Origin: Polytrichum commune
Lineage: Eukaryota > Streptophyta > Polytrichopsida > Polytrichales > Polytrichaceae
NCBI GenBank assembly: GCA_950295325.1
Contig: OX485806.1
Span: 58,769,169 to 58,833,168 of the forward strand
Direction of reading: 5' to 3'
Length of the DNA: 64,000 bases
The position numbers and the translations under genes are program-made. A model generated the notes under the pieces. That model worked only from the letters and a program-made list of their open reading frames with translations. It ran no database searches and was not told where the DNA came from. Positions 10,823 through 20,699 of this stretch are shown here, piece after piece. Each line of letters opens with the position of its first letter. Position 1 is the first letter of the stretch.

Positions 10823-11146
10823 ATAAGTGGACAAAAGGATGAAGGTTCATCGACCTTGAAATTTTGCAAAGGTGATGTTGTGGAGATCATGGGTGTTGCA
10901 GATGGGGAAGAAGAAGAGGTGGCTGGTATTGGAAAAGTGGTTAACTTGGAAGGGGGCAAATTGCATGGGGTCACCATTCCAGAAAGGTGCGTCTCCGTGG
11001 AGGTGCAGAAGAGCAACCTCGACGAGTACCTTCTCTATTGCAGCGTAGATTTGGACGACCCTCCCATCACGAAGATGGGACAAGCAGTAGGGAGCTTTAT
11101 ATTGTGGCCCACCCAATTCCTAAAGCATCCATGTGCACTTAATTAG
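10823..11146 (+). pseudogene. Last exon of the CACTA TNP1-like gene
   Basis: It begins after TTATTGCAG and encodes ISGQKDEGSSTLKFCKGDVV and then VAGIGKVVNLEGGKLHGVTI. It ends with a block around VEVQKSNLDEYLLY and PPITKMGQAVGSFILWPTQF followed by LKH, then a stop. A small beta-rich unit followed by G-x-A-x-G-x-x-I-x-WP is typical of the C-terminus of plant CACTA TNP1/Ptta proteins. This is the best preserved exon of the gene. Confidence 0.7.
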
Positions 11147-12086
11147 GCTAAAATAGGGCACTATTCAATTTGGTTAGAACAATATGGATATTAGAGCTTG
11201 ACGTTGATTGTAGTGATCGATTTCTATGAGCGGACTATATGTAGTCATTTAGTGTTTAGTGAATTTTTTGGATCTGATGAATATGTTATGTGACCCAAGC
11301 TGACTATATGTAGTCATTAGCTCTAGTCACATGTTTGAAAGCAATGACTATATAAACAAAGGTTGATTTTTCACTATTTTTCTCAACGTTGTTCTCATAT
11401 ATCGCATCTATATCGCCATATCATTGGGCGTGATCTTGAATGTTTCTAAAGTTCTGACTACAGTTTCACATACAAAGTAGTAACGTAACTGGAAATGATG
11501 ACTACCAGTGATCAGGAAGCATACGCAATTTTTTTAAGTGCATGACTATGATTAGTCGTTTTTCTGGAGAATCAGTCAGAAACCAATATTTTGTTTTTAA
11601 ATGTGACTAATTGTAGTCCCCCGACACTGGATATAGTCACGACATCTCGAATGTTTACCAACACATGTGAATGGCTGACAAGCTTTAAGAATATCAAAAA
11701 CGAAAGAATGACTAATTGTAGTCATCACGATCATATTCTGCAACCACTGGCAGTCATGTTATGAGAACCCTAAATCATGACATTTTAGTCATTGAGTTGA
11801 AGAAGCTAACTAAATGCAGTCAAATAATTATGACTAATCCGAGTCACATATTCATGATTAGCAATAGTCACATTTCACGGGCTGCCAAAAATCGAGAAGC
11901 CAAAAATCTTTCGGGAACGCGCCATTGGGAACGTATGCCTGTAGATATGACTGTAGTCATATTTCAAAATTTGACTTGTCCGTTATGACTGGGTTGATGA
12001 CTAAAATGGGTAGTAATCATAAGGTCACTTTATGCCCATTTTCAGTCACAAAACCCAGTCATATTTAGACTGTTTTCCTAGTAGTG
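11147..12086 (+). mobile_element. 3' subterminal zone and right terminus of the CACTA element
   Basis: At least six GACTA-N4-TAGTC palindromes or close variants are spread over 11.2-12.0 kb (GACTATATGTAGTCAT twice, GACTATGATTAGTC, GACTAATTGTAGTC twice, GACTAATCCGAGTC) among many single TAGTCA or TGACT half sites. The zone ends TTTTCCTAGTAGTG at 12073-12086. Its reverse complement, CACTACTAGGAAAA, is a classic CACTA terminal repeat. Dense subterminal motif arrays are a family trait, and in En/Spm they bind TNPA. The likely 3-bp target copy is CTC at 12087-12089; the left partner is not in view. Confidence 0.82.
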
Positions 12087-12096
12087 CTCTAAAAAA

Positions 12097-12327
12097 CACT
12101 TAACCTTGACATTAGGATTTAGGGGAACATTAACTTGAAAACCTAGGGCACTTAATCCATCAGGAGTTCATCAAAAACTAACATCATATTGAATATGAGA
12201 ATGAAAATACATATGACCAACTTCATAAAAAAAACATTGTAAGAGCATTCTAATTTAGTAGAATTAATGTCTATGTAAACCGGTCAGTAACCGTCTAAAG
12301 GCTGAGGGTTGAAGGTGACCTCGACAC
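12097..12327 (+). repeat. Dispersed repeat family A, copy 1
   Basis: It begins near ACACTTAACCTTGACATTAGG and ATTTAGGGGAACAT and ends near GGCTGAGGGTTGAAGGTGACC. The same two blocks occur in the same order at 56941-57183 and, reverse-complemented, at 33099-33328. Looser copies of the distal block lie at 60.50 and 61.91 kb. It is probably part of an LTR retrotransposon; no coding sequence is seen. Confidence 0.7.
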
Positions 12328-12463
12328 ATTTTGTCATCATTCTTCATATTATAATGATAATTGAACCTAAATTATTGTGATTGATTGCCTAAAGAAATCA
12401 ATTGCAACAAGTGGTGTGAATTTAAAACGTGTTATGACGTAATTTTTATTATGGTGACATTGA

Positions 12464-12700
12464 ATATAACACTATATTCGTTAAATTGAGACTTTCTCTA
12501 GTCTCAAATTAATATAAGGATCAAACAACATGAAGATGCCTGAAACTATATTGTCAACAATCTCAAATATATTAAATGTTCTAATATCCCACACCTATGA
12601 TGTGCGGACATAAGCACATATGGTAGAGCACTCAACACCAATTTCATCAACAAAAACACATTGGGTAGAGCACTCCAAACAAGTTTCACCCAAAAATATA
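12464..12700. repeat. Left terminal region of the large element
   Basis: CACTATATTCGTTAAATTGA then GACTTTCTCTAGTCTCAAAT and AATATAAGGATCAAACAACA match the left end of the miniature element at 42.9 kb. A small hairpin, GAGAC-N7-GTCTC, sits inside. A worn palindrome, TTGGGTAGAGCACTCCAAAC, is at about 12661-12681 and echoes the internal 22-bp sites. Confidence 0.7.
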
Positions 12701-13000
12701 TATATAATGATTTCTATTATTAGCATGCTCCATAGAATATAGACATTGCAACATACAAAGTGCATGTAATAAATGCACATTTTTTCAATGGACAATTTAG
12801 TCCCAAACTTAATAAAAAAATGAACTTCACATTTGTATTGAAATATAGTAAATGGATATTCATCCAACTCCAAAACAATATAGTATTCGTAAGTTCTACC
12901 CAAATTCTGCCCCAATTTTGAAGAGCACACATATGAGTAATATATGTTCGTAGAATTATTTTTTACACTATAATCATGCTAACACAATCCTACCAATTTC
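12701..13000. other. AT-rich 3' flank of the minus-strand gene
   Basis: No coding sequence. This is presumably the 3' untranslated region of the transposase-like gene ending at 13001. Confidence 0.4.
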
Positions 13001-14485
13001 TCATTCAACGTGGGTTGCTTCTTCTGCGATCCGAGCAAGGTTGTCTTTTGCAAAAGTTATGTACTTTTGAGGGATGGACACTGATCCACTATGATTTTTC
13101 CGTGGTTTCCATGCTATGAATATGGAATCTGTCTCTACCCAAGATGGACCGTGCTCAGAATCCACCTTCCACCGAAAGTTAGGGTTTGTATCCCAGCCTG
13201 TATAATGCCGAATCACATCTTCATTCATTGCCGTCGGTCGGTAGTACTCCACTTGTATTTGTCGAAAATGAGGGCTGGAAGTTACAAAATTGGGTTTGGA
13301 CAAAGCTCTTGCCACCCACACTGGCTTCACATATGTCTCGTCTCCAGGACGCAAAATGAGCATATATCCTTCATGACAATCCACTGCAATGCGGAAAGAT
13401 GGTGGCGGACGACTACTAGCAGGCCCCACGTAATGGTCGTCCACATCAAACTCCTCTCGAACCTCTCCATTTCCCAAAAGACTAGCCTCTGAAGCTTGTA
13501 CATCGACTCGTGTTTGTGGCCAAAATCCATGCCTCAAAGTATGAGGGCTATCTTGGTGGAGGTCTACCAAGGCGGCACGAACACGTGTCCAATAATGTAT
13601 CCAACTCCCATAACGATGCCAACATGATCCGCCAACATCCGCTATCTTCAAACTCTCCCAATATTGTATGAAGCCTGATATACCTTTCAAAATATCCTCC
13701 AAATTCTTCATGGCTATTGGCTTACAAGGACTAGGCTCCCCATCTGGTAACATGGTCTTCCCATCCGCATCCACGCGCCACACAAGAAGACCCTCCGGCG
13801 GGCTCCAGTCTTGTGTCGTGCACAACAACTTGTATTGCATGGCCGGGACACCATCGTCACGCATGTAGAACCGGAATTGTTGTGCCTTCGTATGGCCAAT
13901 CAATCGATGAGCTCCACTTCGAATATAAGGTTCTATAAATGCCTTGAAGTCTGGCACCTCCTCAATCATATGGGGGATGACGGGAACGTTCTCCAAATCC
14001 ATGTACGACTTCATCAATAATGGGATTGTAGGAAAATCCTCCTCCCGCAACTTCATGCTCCACCGCCCAAAAGATGCATCAATATCATCGTGCGTGTGGC
14101 CTACCAATAGGAAGGACACAAAAACCTCCTTGAAAATGCCTTTCGCAACCAACAACGACCAATATGCAAATACATATCTGCTTTTATTGTCCTTGGCACA
14201 ATTGTCCAATTGGACACGCAAAGTTGGAGGCAACTTCTTGGCAATCACGGGTTCATTGGGTGGCTCGGGCAACGAATGCAAGCATACATCTTTTCCATCC
14301 AACACCGCTTCATATAAAGGTGTTGAACCCGTGTTCTCAAATAACAATCCTGAAGAATAGGCTGGTGGTTTCTCTAAATCACGTAAAAGCCTTGCAAATG
14401 ATCCTATCGTGTGGTTTGAATCCGCTGGATACAAATCAAGAGCATAATGAGCAAACTTGACATCACCGTGTCCATGTGCAATCAT
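13001..14485 (-). CDS. Transposase-like protein, C-terminal part (DUF7869-like, QLDN...GHTHDDID)
   Basis: A 494-codon frame encodes the second half of a transposase-like protein. Near residues 91-105 is VQLDNCAKDNKSRYVFAYWS and at 129-143 VGHTHDDIDASFGRWS. This is the pattern of a large group of uncharacterised proteins (DUF7869-type) from plants, algae and invertebrates in which the first acidic residue lies upstream, here in the adjoining frame. An RNase H-like DDE/D fold is inferred from the D...D...H-x-x-D-D spacing, not proven. A C-terminal region of about 340 residues includes WSPPEGLLVW and a terminal basic tail. The frame opens with ATG at 14485, whose ATGA overlaps the stop of the upstream frame, so the full protein needs a frameshift, re-initiation or sequence correction. 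Confidence 0.68.
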   Translation of the reverse strand: MIAHGHGDVKFAHYALDLYPADSNHTIGSFARLLRDLEKPPAYSSGLLFENTGSTPLYEAVLDGKDVCLHSLPEPPNEPVIAKKLPPTLRVQLDNCAKDNKSRYVFAYWSLLVAKGIFKEVFVSFLLVGHTHDDIDASFGRWSMKLREEDFPTIPLLMKSYMDLENVPVIPHMIEEVPDFKAFIEPYIRSGAHRLIGHTKAQQFRFYMRDDGVPAMQYKLLCTTQDWSPPEGLLVWRVDADGKTMLPDGEPSPCKPIAMKNLEDILKGISGFIQYWESLKIADVGGSCWHRYGSWIHYWTRVRAALVDLHQDSPHTLRHGFWPQTRVDVQASEASLLGNGEVREEFDVDDHYVGPASSRPPPSFRIAVDCHEGYMLILRPGDETYVKPVWVARALSKPNFVTSSPHFRQIQVEYYRPTAMNEDVIRHYTGWDTNPNFRWKVDSEHGPSWVETDSIFIAWKPRKNHSGSVSIPQKYITFAKDNLARIAEEATHVE

Positions 14486-16070
14486 TCCTGCAATGCCAAC
14501 CCAACGTGATTAGCATCTATGTATGAATAAACCATTATGAAGGAATCCATGTTCTCCAGTACATCACGGAATAAAAAACCACAACATTTAGGGTATGTCA
14601 TGACATTGTTTCGAAGTTCACCTGTAACCGATACAGGCAACTTAAAAAACCCATCCGTGGCCTTGATTCGATTTGCAAAACATGGGGAGGCTGTTTTGGC
14701 ATGGTCCATTTTGTCATGGATGACCGTAAGAACCTCCAAGGGCCTGGAGATGGACAAAGCTCTATTTGTGTAGTAATCATTACGGTGTGCCTCTTGCATG
14801 TTTACGTGCTTGAAATAGTTCAATTGATGCGCTGCATATGACTCGGTACCCATCGTGTGTGCATCCCGGAGGCGCTTCAACTTCTCGCAATTAGAGCACC
14901 TGGCAAATTTGTCCCCTCGTCTTTTTGTAATGTATTCGCTAAAGTTTTGTTTCTTGATTGCACTTAATTTTGACAATGAAATTGGCTCCAACCCAATCTT
15001 CTCGCCAACTGCATTAACGTCCAACAATATGTCTTTCCATTTTGTGCCTGTGGGAAGAACTTTCTCCACAACCTTTTCACCGGTTGTGAGTGTGCGTGTT
15101 TTGTGCGGCATTGCATCAGCAAGGGGGACAATGATGGTTGCTAGAGTTGCCGTTGCTTGCCTTGTTGCTTCCCTAGGTTTCTTTAAACCCACGTTCCCAT
15201 GGTGACGGGACCGGCGGCCTTCCTTGGCATAAGCAGCTTGTCTATAGAAGTCCGCCTTCGACACACCGTAAATGGTGTACCATGCCTTACAACACACGTC
15301 TATGCTTTCAATGGTGATTACCTTGCGACCCGTCCCATTCACATGTATTGCCCTATGGACATCAAGTTTTTTTGTGGATCTTAGACGAAAATCTCCAAGC
15401 CACATTTCTTCACGGATGGCCTTCAATTTATCCCTTGGAAACAATTGGCAACAACAATGCACACAACAATCCTTTGTGGCAACTTCTCTTATGGACTCCT
15501 CCCCAAGCAGCCTTTGACGTTTACAATCAGTTGCAGATGGAGAAGGACGTGCCACAGTATTGTACTTTCTTTGACCCTTGCGTGGCCGCATGTTTGATTG
15601 CATTTCCTTTTCGAGTTGCATGTGTCGTTGCTCATGTTCACGCAAGCTAACTCCATCAGTCGTGACATTCCTCAATGGCCACCTGCGGAGGGTGAACCTA
15701 TGAGTGGGATCCACCTCAGAAGGAACGAGTGACTCCAATATGACAATCCCAACGTCCTCGGTGCCAAGCGGATTTTGATCAATGCAATCTTGTGGATGGG
15801 TGTTACGACAGATACCCTCCGCCACAACAACCCCATTGTCATTAAGAAGTAACACATCCAAATTCACCCATGAAGCTCTTGAAAGCACGGCACACTCTGG
15901 AATGGGACAGTCCGGTACGGAACGCGAAGGTATATCGAAATGCTCTTCATCTGAACTCTCATCCATAGTAGCCTCCCCGACAATGTCTAGCTCTTCCTCA
16001 GATGCAGATGGCCAAGTGGCCATGTCTTCTCCAGACGAATACCCTCTTCCAGTATACCCATCCATTTTGC
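14482..16070 (-). CDS. Transposase-like protein, N-terminal and central part (exon 2)
   Basis: The exon starts after the TGTGTAG acceptor at 16071 (minus strand). An acidic N-terminus (MDGYTGRGYSSGED...) is followed by a Cys cluster (KDCCVHCCCQLF), a basic region, a second Cys pair (FARCSNCEKLKRLRD) and HDKMDHAKTASPCF, which holds the likely first catalytic Asp. It ends at ANHVGLALQE then stop. The sequence after the stop continues the protein in the +1 frame as GMIAHGHGDVKF. A local TTGGCATTGCAGG looks like a 5-bp duplication that caused the shift. Exon 1 (17230-17380) joins this exon in phase. Confidence 0.65.
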
Positions 16071-17229
16071 CTACACACATGAACATGGAACCTTGTAAAG
16101 AATTGACAAAAGCTATAGGGTCCAATAGAAAAACACAGAAACCTTATCAATTTCGATATCCAGAAAATACTCAACAATTTGTTGTATGAATATTATATCG
16201 ATGGGTTCCAAAAAGATGGAGCGCACAACAGTTTATTCAGGATCCGTCTATGCACATCCCCATTGTGTGCATGAGGGTGGGTTTGGGTCGAGCAACCCAA
16301 ACCTCGTGATAGGATGGGCCTGCTAATCCAGGCCCAACCCGTGACAGGGGTGGGTTTGGGTCGCTCGACCCAAACCTCACAATGGAGGTGTGTTTGGGTC
16401 GAGCGACCCAAACCTCGTGACAGGATGGGCCTGGTAATCCAGACCCAGCCCTTGATAGGGGTGGGTTTGGGTTGCTCGACCCAAACCTCGTGACAGGATG
16501 GGCCTGGTAATCCAGACCCAGCCCTTGATAGGGGTGGGTTTGGGTCGCTCGCCCCAAACCTCACAATGGAGGTGTGTTTGGGTCGTGCGACCCAAACCTC
16601 ATGACAGGATGGGCCTGGCAATCCAGGCCCAGCGCGTGATAGCGGTGGGTTTGGGTCGCTCGACCCAAACCTCATAATGGAGGTGGGTTTGGGTCGAGCG
16701 ACCCAAACCTCGTGACAGGATGGGCCTGCTAATCCAGGCCCAACCCGTGACAGGGGTGGGTTTGGGTCGCTCGACCCAAACCTCACAATGGAGGTGTGTT
16801 TGGGTCGAGCGACCCAAACCTCGTTACAGGATGGGCCTGCTAATCCAGGCCCAACCCGTGAGAGGGGGTGGGTTTGGGTCGAGCGACCCAAACCTCGTGA
16901 CAGGATGGGCTTGCTAATCCAGGCCCAGCCCGTGATAGGGGTGGGTTTGGGTCGCTCGACCCAAACCTCACTATGGGGGTGGGTTTGGGTCGAGCGACCC
17001 AAACATTCCGCAAATTCCGCCTTAAATTGCGGTAATCTTCCATATTCAGCTACGTGGATACTCATTGGAAGAATTCAGGCCGTGCATGGCTGTTGTAATT
17101 AGCTACTCATCAACGGATGCATACACGAACCTTGCACTCCACCACTACTTGAGAGAGCTTGCAACCATTTCAGAATGGAGAGATGAGAAAAAATGAGCAA
17201 AGTTTGGGGGGTTTGGTACTTTATACTAC
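16071..17229 (-). other. Intron of the transposase-like gene holding a palindrome array
   Basis: The donor is at 17229 (minus-strand GTAGTA) and the acceptor TGTGTAG at 16071. The splice joins G|GC to give Gly and keeps frame. Most of the intron is the array at 16262-17010. The long minus-strand reading frame through it (16193-17065) encodes only repeated GRSTQT and PGPSCHEVWV units, a by-product of the array. Confidence 0.6.
16262..17010. repeat. Composite array of two interleaved palindromes (13 copies of the 22-bp site)
   Basis: Thirteen copies of the 22-bp palindrome occur at about 16270, 16344, 16391, 16465, 16538, 16574, 16648, 16686, 16759, 16797, 16872, 16945 and 16982. Most have exact arms; a few have one change. 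The central dinucleotide is mostly CT or AG, so neighbouring copies often face opposite ways. Between pairs lies a second inverted repeat, GGGCCTG-N6-CAGGCCC, often as GATGGGCCTGCTAATCCAGG. Pairs of 22-bp sites are 37-47 bp apart and the larger unit is about 110-118 bp. Confidence 0.92.
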
Positions 17230-17380
17230 CCGCCTCCGCCTTGGCCTTCCTCTTTGGATCCCTTTCCCGCTCGAACGTAAACCCTAAACCTAAGTTCAAA
17301 CCTTCTGACAGAATTTCCCGCTTCTTGTTGGTAATAGAGCATCCATATTTAGCTTGCCTCTTCGTGGCGCCAACCATCAA
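17230..17380 (-). CDS. Exon 1 of the transposase-like gene
   Basis: ATG at 17380 opens a basic 50-codon exon (MMVGATKRQAKYGCSITNKK and onward to KRKAKAEAG) that ends at a GTAGTA donor. The split Gly codon is completed by GC at the 5' end of exon 2, so the join is in frame. The short Lys/Arg-rich start could serve nuclear entry or DNA contact; that is inference. Confidence 0.55.
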
Positions 17381-17698
17381 ATGACCTTGGACAACTAACC
17401 TCCTAATTCCGCTATTAAATAACTACACAAAATATGATGTGTGGATTTGATTATATGTAGTGTTGTTACCACCAGTGTCCGAAAAGTTTTTGAAGTTATT
17501 GAGGTTAATTGCCTACCTCTTTAAAAGGGCATAGGCTATTTCCCTCATGGCATAGGTTGCATCCTACAATATCAAATTTTTGTAAGTTGAAAACCTTTTG
17601 AGTTTTTAAGTTACCTGCCAATTGCCTTTAAAACTAATTTTTAGTAGGTTAAAATCCTTCATATCTTTTAATGTTGTAGGCTTTAAATTCAAAATTTG

Positions 17699-18034
17699 AG
17701 TACCGTAACACCATAGCAGGTTCGTTCTTAAATAATTCCAAAAAAAAAAACGAAAAAAATCAGAAATTCCAGGCCATGAAGAACGAAATTATGGAAAATT
17801 ATATTATGAAAAGAACGAAAATCCAGAAAGTTGGGTGAAGCAGACTCTGTTGAAAAAATCAATTTAAGTTGTCATCCCGGTACATCTACTCTGTTCCAGG
17901 ACGAATTATTATTTTTCCTCAAAATAGAAGAACGAATTTCAAAAAAATCTATTTTTAGCAAACAAACCTTATTTTTTCAAAATAAATAAATATTCGTTCG
18001 CCAGGTGATGAACCTGCTATGGTGTTACGGTACT
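17699..18034. mobile_element. MITE-like element with 25-bp perfect inverted repeats
   Basis: AGTACCGTAACACCATAGCA then GGTTC at 17699-17723 is exactly mirrored at 18010-18034. The 336-bp unit is A-rich inside, with no coding frame. TA dinucleotides next to CCGTAACACC on both sides would fit a Tc1/mariner-type target, but the GTAC symmetry makes the true boundary uncertain. It splits a tRNA-like sequence that lies directly to its right. Confidence 0.8.
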
Positions 18035-18035
18035 A

Positions 18036-18125
18036 AGTGGTATCCTTGGCAGGAATTGAACCTGGCTAAGCCCTTCACCACGTTTGAAGGCCAAGGATTA
18101 ACCAACTCCTTTTTAAAGAGTTGAT
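18036..18125 (-). repeat. tRNA-derived SINE head (minus strand)
   Basis: On the minus strand, AGTTGGTTAATCCTTGGCC resembles a tRNA D-arm (A box) and, about 30 nt on, AGGTTCAATTCCTGCC fits the B box (GGTTCRANYCC). The distance fits a tRNA gene, but the arms do not form a full cloverleaf I can write out, so a SINE promoter or tRNA remnant is more likely. The adjoining MITE probably interrupted its body. Confidence 0.45.
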
Positions 18126-18594
18126 TATAAGTTATGAAAGGTTGCTAAAATTCAAATGAGTTTAAGGGTGAAAGTCCTCACCATCTTCTGATTCAACCTC
18201 TATGCGGTGATGGGGCTTGGGCTGTGGTATTTGTAAAGATCGACGGGGAGGGAGTCAGGGCTATTATTGATATCCGCCTATGTGCCACTCAAGAGCCCCG
18301 AGTATTAGCCTAAAGATATGTACTTAGGCCAACTAATTTCCCAATTTGAAGAAGGATGAATGGCTAAAATCCGCTCTTTTAAAAACTTTGTAGGCAAAAT
18401 TTCCTACATGTTTTTTACCACATAGGTTGATATCCTATGTTTTAAAATTGTCCATAGGCTCTTTGTCCTACACTTTCAAAATTTTATAGGCTAAGTCACA
18501 AATTTTGTAGGCTGCATTTACACTAGCCTTAGGCTCTTGGCGGACTATGGTTACCACCCTTACATGCTCAACATTAATTTTCAATCCTATGACA

Positions 18595-19025
18595 GTTAGT
18601 GTTAGAAGTAAATGTGTTGCTACCTTCTACTCTCACGTATATTTCTTCTTTTCACATCCTTACTAACACTAAATTCAAACATGTCAATGCCACATATTAC
18701 TATAGCTTATATTTAATGTTTATTACTTTCATATGGTTATTGATATATTGTGTATTCACTTGTATTTAGTGTATCAAACACTAAATATCATACTTATTGT
18801 AGTTGTGTTTTGTACCTATAGTTTTTATTGATTTGGCTTGCCAAAAAAAATGTAATCAACTTTATTTGTTTTAACAAATGTTTGATGAAAAATCTAAACA
18901 TATATAGTTGTATCTATTCAATGCAAGTTGAGCAGAACATGTCCTTAAATACATGTTGGTGTGTTCTAGTGTCACTACACTAAATAAGATATTTAGAGAT
19001 TTATACACTAAATATGAACGCATCT
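18595..19025. repeat. CACTAAATA dyads
   Basis: ACACTAAAT occurs near 18668, 18777, 18975 and 19002. At about 18758-18782 it forms a palindrome with TATTTAGTGT as the other arm. Function unknown; it may be a separate set of protein-binding sites. Confidence 0.5.
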
Positions 19026-19207
19026 ACGACGTAACATAACATACATAACAAACATAACATGAAATGTAACCAACGTTCATGTTCATGAATTAGACTATTG
19101 TGATATCTATATACATTTGTTTTTAGAACCACAAGCGACTTGGCCCCCTCATTTGACCTATGCGCCATTCATTTATGGCTTCGAGTGCAACAAGACACAT
19201 TTATATA

Positions 19208-19239
19208 CCCTAAACCCTAAACCCTACACCCTACACCCT
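19208..19239. repeat. Short interstitial telomere-like run
   Basis: Two perfect CCCTAAA units followed by CCCTACA variants. This is the plant-type telomere repeat. It is too short to mark a chromosome end; a similar run of three units lies at 37163-37183. Confidence 0.7.
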
Positions 19240-20002
19240 CGTAGTTGTTCAGGGTTGCTTCCCACGGGTAGGTCACTTAGTGCATTTTAAAAACGACGTG
19301 CGGCATAATATAGAGAGGATTGAAATCATTTGAAATAAAAATTATAAAGGAATTCCAAATAATGAAGGGGCCATTAAATGTAGACAATCCCATTATAAGT
19401 AAGTTAGATGGACATAAAATGTGGGCCATTATTTTTTTGTAAAATTAATATAGGGGCTGAAGATAAGGTTCCTAGAAGGTATGTTTAGTATAATGTTTGC
19501 TATGGTCTCCTATGTGTTTTCTTCATAACTTTGTTTGCAATGATATTATTGTTTGCACCCTTCTTTGTTTCCATGGTTTCCCTTAACAGGAAGTAGATTA
19601 GCTTTTATTACTTAAAAGGAATATAGAGTACAAAAAATTGCAGTGACTTGGACAATATAAGTAATGGAAGGGTGCAAACAAATGGGCCATTTTTGAAATT
19701 CAAGTAATTATAGGGAGGCTTTAATTCAACCCTTGAAGGTAAATAGCCCCAAAACAAAAAACCCTGAGCCGCACGTGGTGCACAAAAATGCCTTAGAGTG
19801 ACCTACCCGTGTGGCTTCCATATAGAACACCATCTACTGTAATTTGTGCCTCATTTCCTAATAAGATATGTTGTTTAATATATGTGGAGGGATCATCCAA
19901 CAACAAAGTGATTGCTTAAATGGCTTCATATAATGTTGAACTCCACATATTAGTATTTGATAGCTTCATATTTGTATACATGGTGCTTCTCTCATTTACT
20001 AT

Positions 20003-20175
20003 CACTATATTCAATATTTGTAGACTTTATCTTGTCTCAACTAAATATATGAACAACAACAACATTGTCTAATGTTTGGGTCGTCCTACCTAAACCATCT
20101 TCATATGAGTTCTTAATTGGGTTCTTCAGCAAAAACACCCGCTTCAATATATTTGTATCTCATAAATATGTAAAC
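20003..20175 (+). repeat. Second left-end-like sequence of the large-element family
   Basis: CACTATATTC begins at 20003. The following AGACTTTATCTTGTCTCAAC and CAACAACAACATTGTCTAATG, TTTGGGTCGTCCTACCTAAA, TATGAGTTCTTAATTGGGTTC and ACACCCGCTTCAA run parallel to the 42.9 kb miniature element for about 170 bp. It is either an embedded remnant or the true left end of a separate plus-strand element ending at 31251. Confidence 0.65.
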
Positions 20176-20640
20176 TTGTAAATAAGTATGTTAATGTTCC
20201 ATCATGCTATAAATCAAACAACATCTTTGTTGCTTTTCGCAAACAACAATGATATTAAGTTGTCAACACTTAATATTGCATAATTCCATATTATAATGAA
20301 TGACACTACATAAACTTGTATAATTAGATTTAGTTCATTGGTATGTGTTAACGGATCCATCGTAGGCTATAGCATTGTCCTTTACCAACAACCTTCATAG
20401 ATAATTACAATATATAACTCGAAACCATTCATTGTGTAAATGGTTACCATAGTTATATTATTCCATTATGTAATTGCCTACGAGGATTGCAATATAATTA
20501 TTAAATACTCCTCTTAGTCTAGTATCTATCATTCTCGATTCATGCATATGTGTAGATTACTAAAATTACAAAACCAATACAGTTTCATTATTTGATATTA
20601 GCAAATCCATCGGGGGACCATTAAATTAAAAACCTTAGGC
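20176..20640. other. AT-rich upstream DNA
   Basis: No coding sequence or clear motif is seen. It lies just upstream of the putative promoter of the fusion gene. Confidence 0.4.
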
Positions 20641-20648
20641 TATAAAGG
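20641..20648 (+). promoter_or_regulatory. Candidate TATA box of the fusion gene
   Basis: TATAAAGG stands at the edge of an AT-rich tract. Downstream the composition switches to a GC- and CT-rich leader (20.7-21.07 kb), as expected for a plant promoter and 5' leader. No transcript start can be proved from sequence. Confidence 0.4.
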
Positions 20649-20699
20649 TTTTTTAGTATCCTCAAGGATGGTATGGGATAGGTGGCTAAAGGATACCCA

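Larger units (their letters stand above)
2353..11146 (+). pseudogene. CACTA-element TNP1/Ptta-like transposase gene, decayed, about eight exons
   Basis: A multi-exon gene on the plus strand with the hallmarks of the plant Ptta/En-Spm (Transposase_24-like) protein: an N-terminal block with YEAQRRANIERNLARFRELG, a central DHWVSLSKLIVEERK...LKENRAQLKRP segment, and a C-terminal block ending in MGQAVGSFILWPTQFLKH. Proposed exons are 2353-2523, 4229-4460, 4521-4968, 5393-5413 joined to 8391-8453, 8594-9566, 9630-10087, 10261-10718 and 10823-11146, each bounded by plausible GT and AG sites. Lesions include an in-frame TGA at 9067, a frame change near 9355, a TAG at 9373, a stop after 9630, and a 2972-bp solo LTR inside one exon. 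In En/Spm relatives this product binds element ends and helps excision. No Transposase_21 (TNPD) gene is visible in the window. Exon borders are my reading. Confidence 0.72.
17381..19960. other. Non-coding centre of the large element
   Basis: No credible coding sequence over 2.5 kb. It contains a 336-bp inverted-repeat element, a tRNA-like SINE piece, CACTAAATA dyads and a short telomeric run (each listed). Words such as CATAGGCT and TAGGCT recur at 17.5-18.55 kb as loose repeats. As the DNA between two divergent genes, part of it may act as promoter sequence for the minus-strand gene. Confidence 0.45.

Noticed and set aside
16193-17065. 290-codon minus-strand reading frame with repeated GRSTQT and ARPKPT units
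   Set aside because: It is a translation of the palindrome array inside an intron; the repeat has no stop in that frame by chance.
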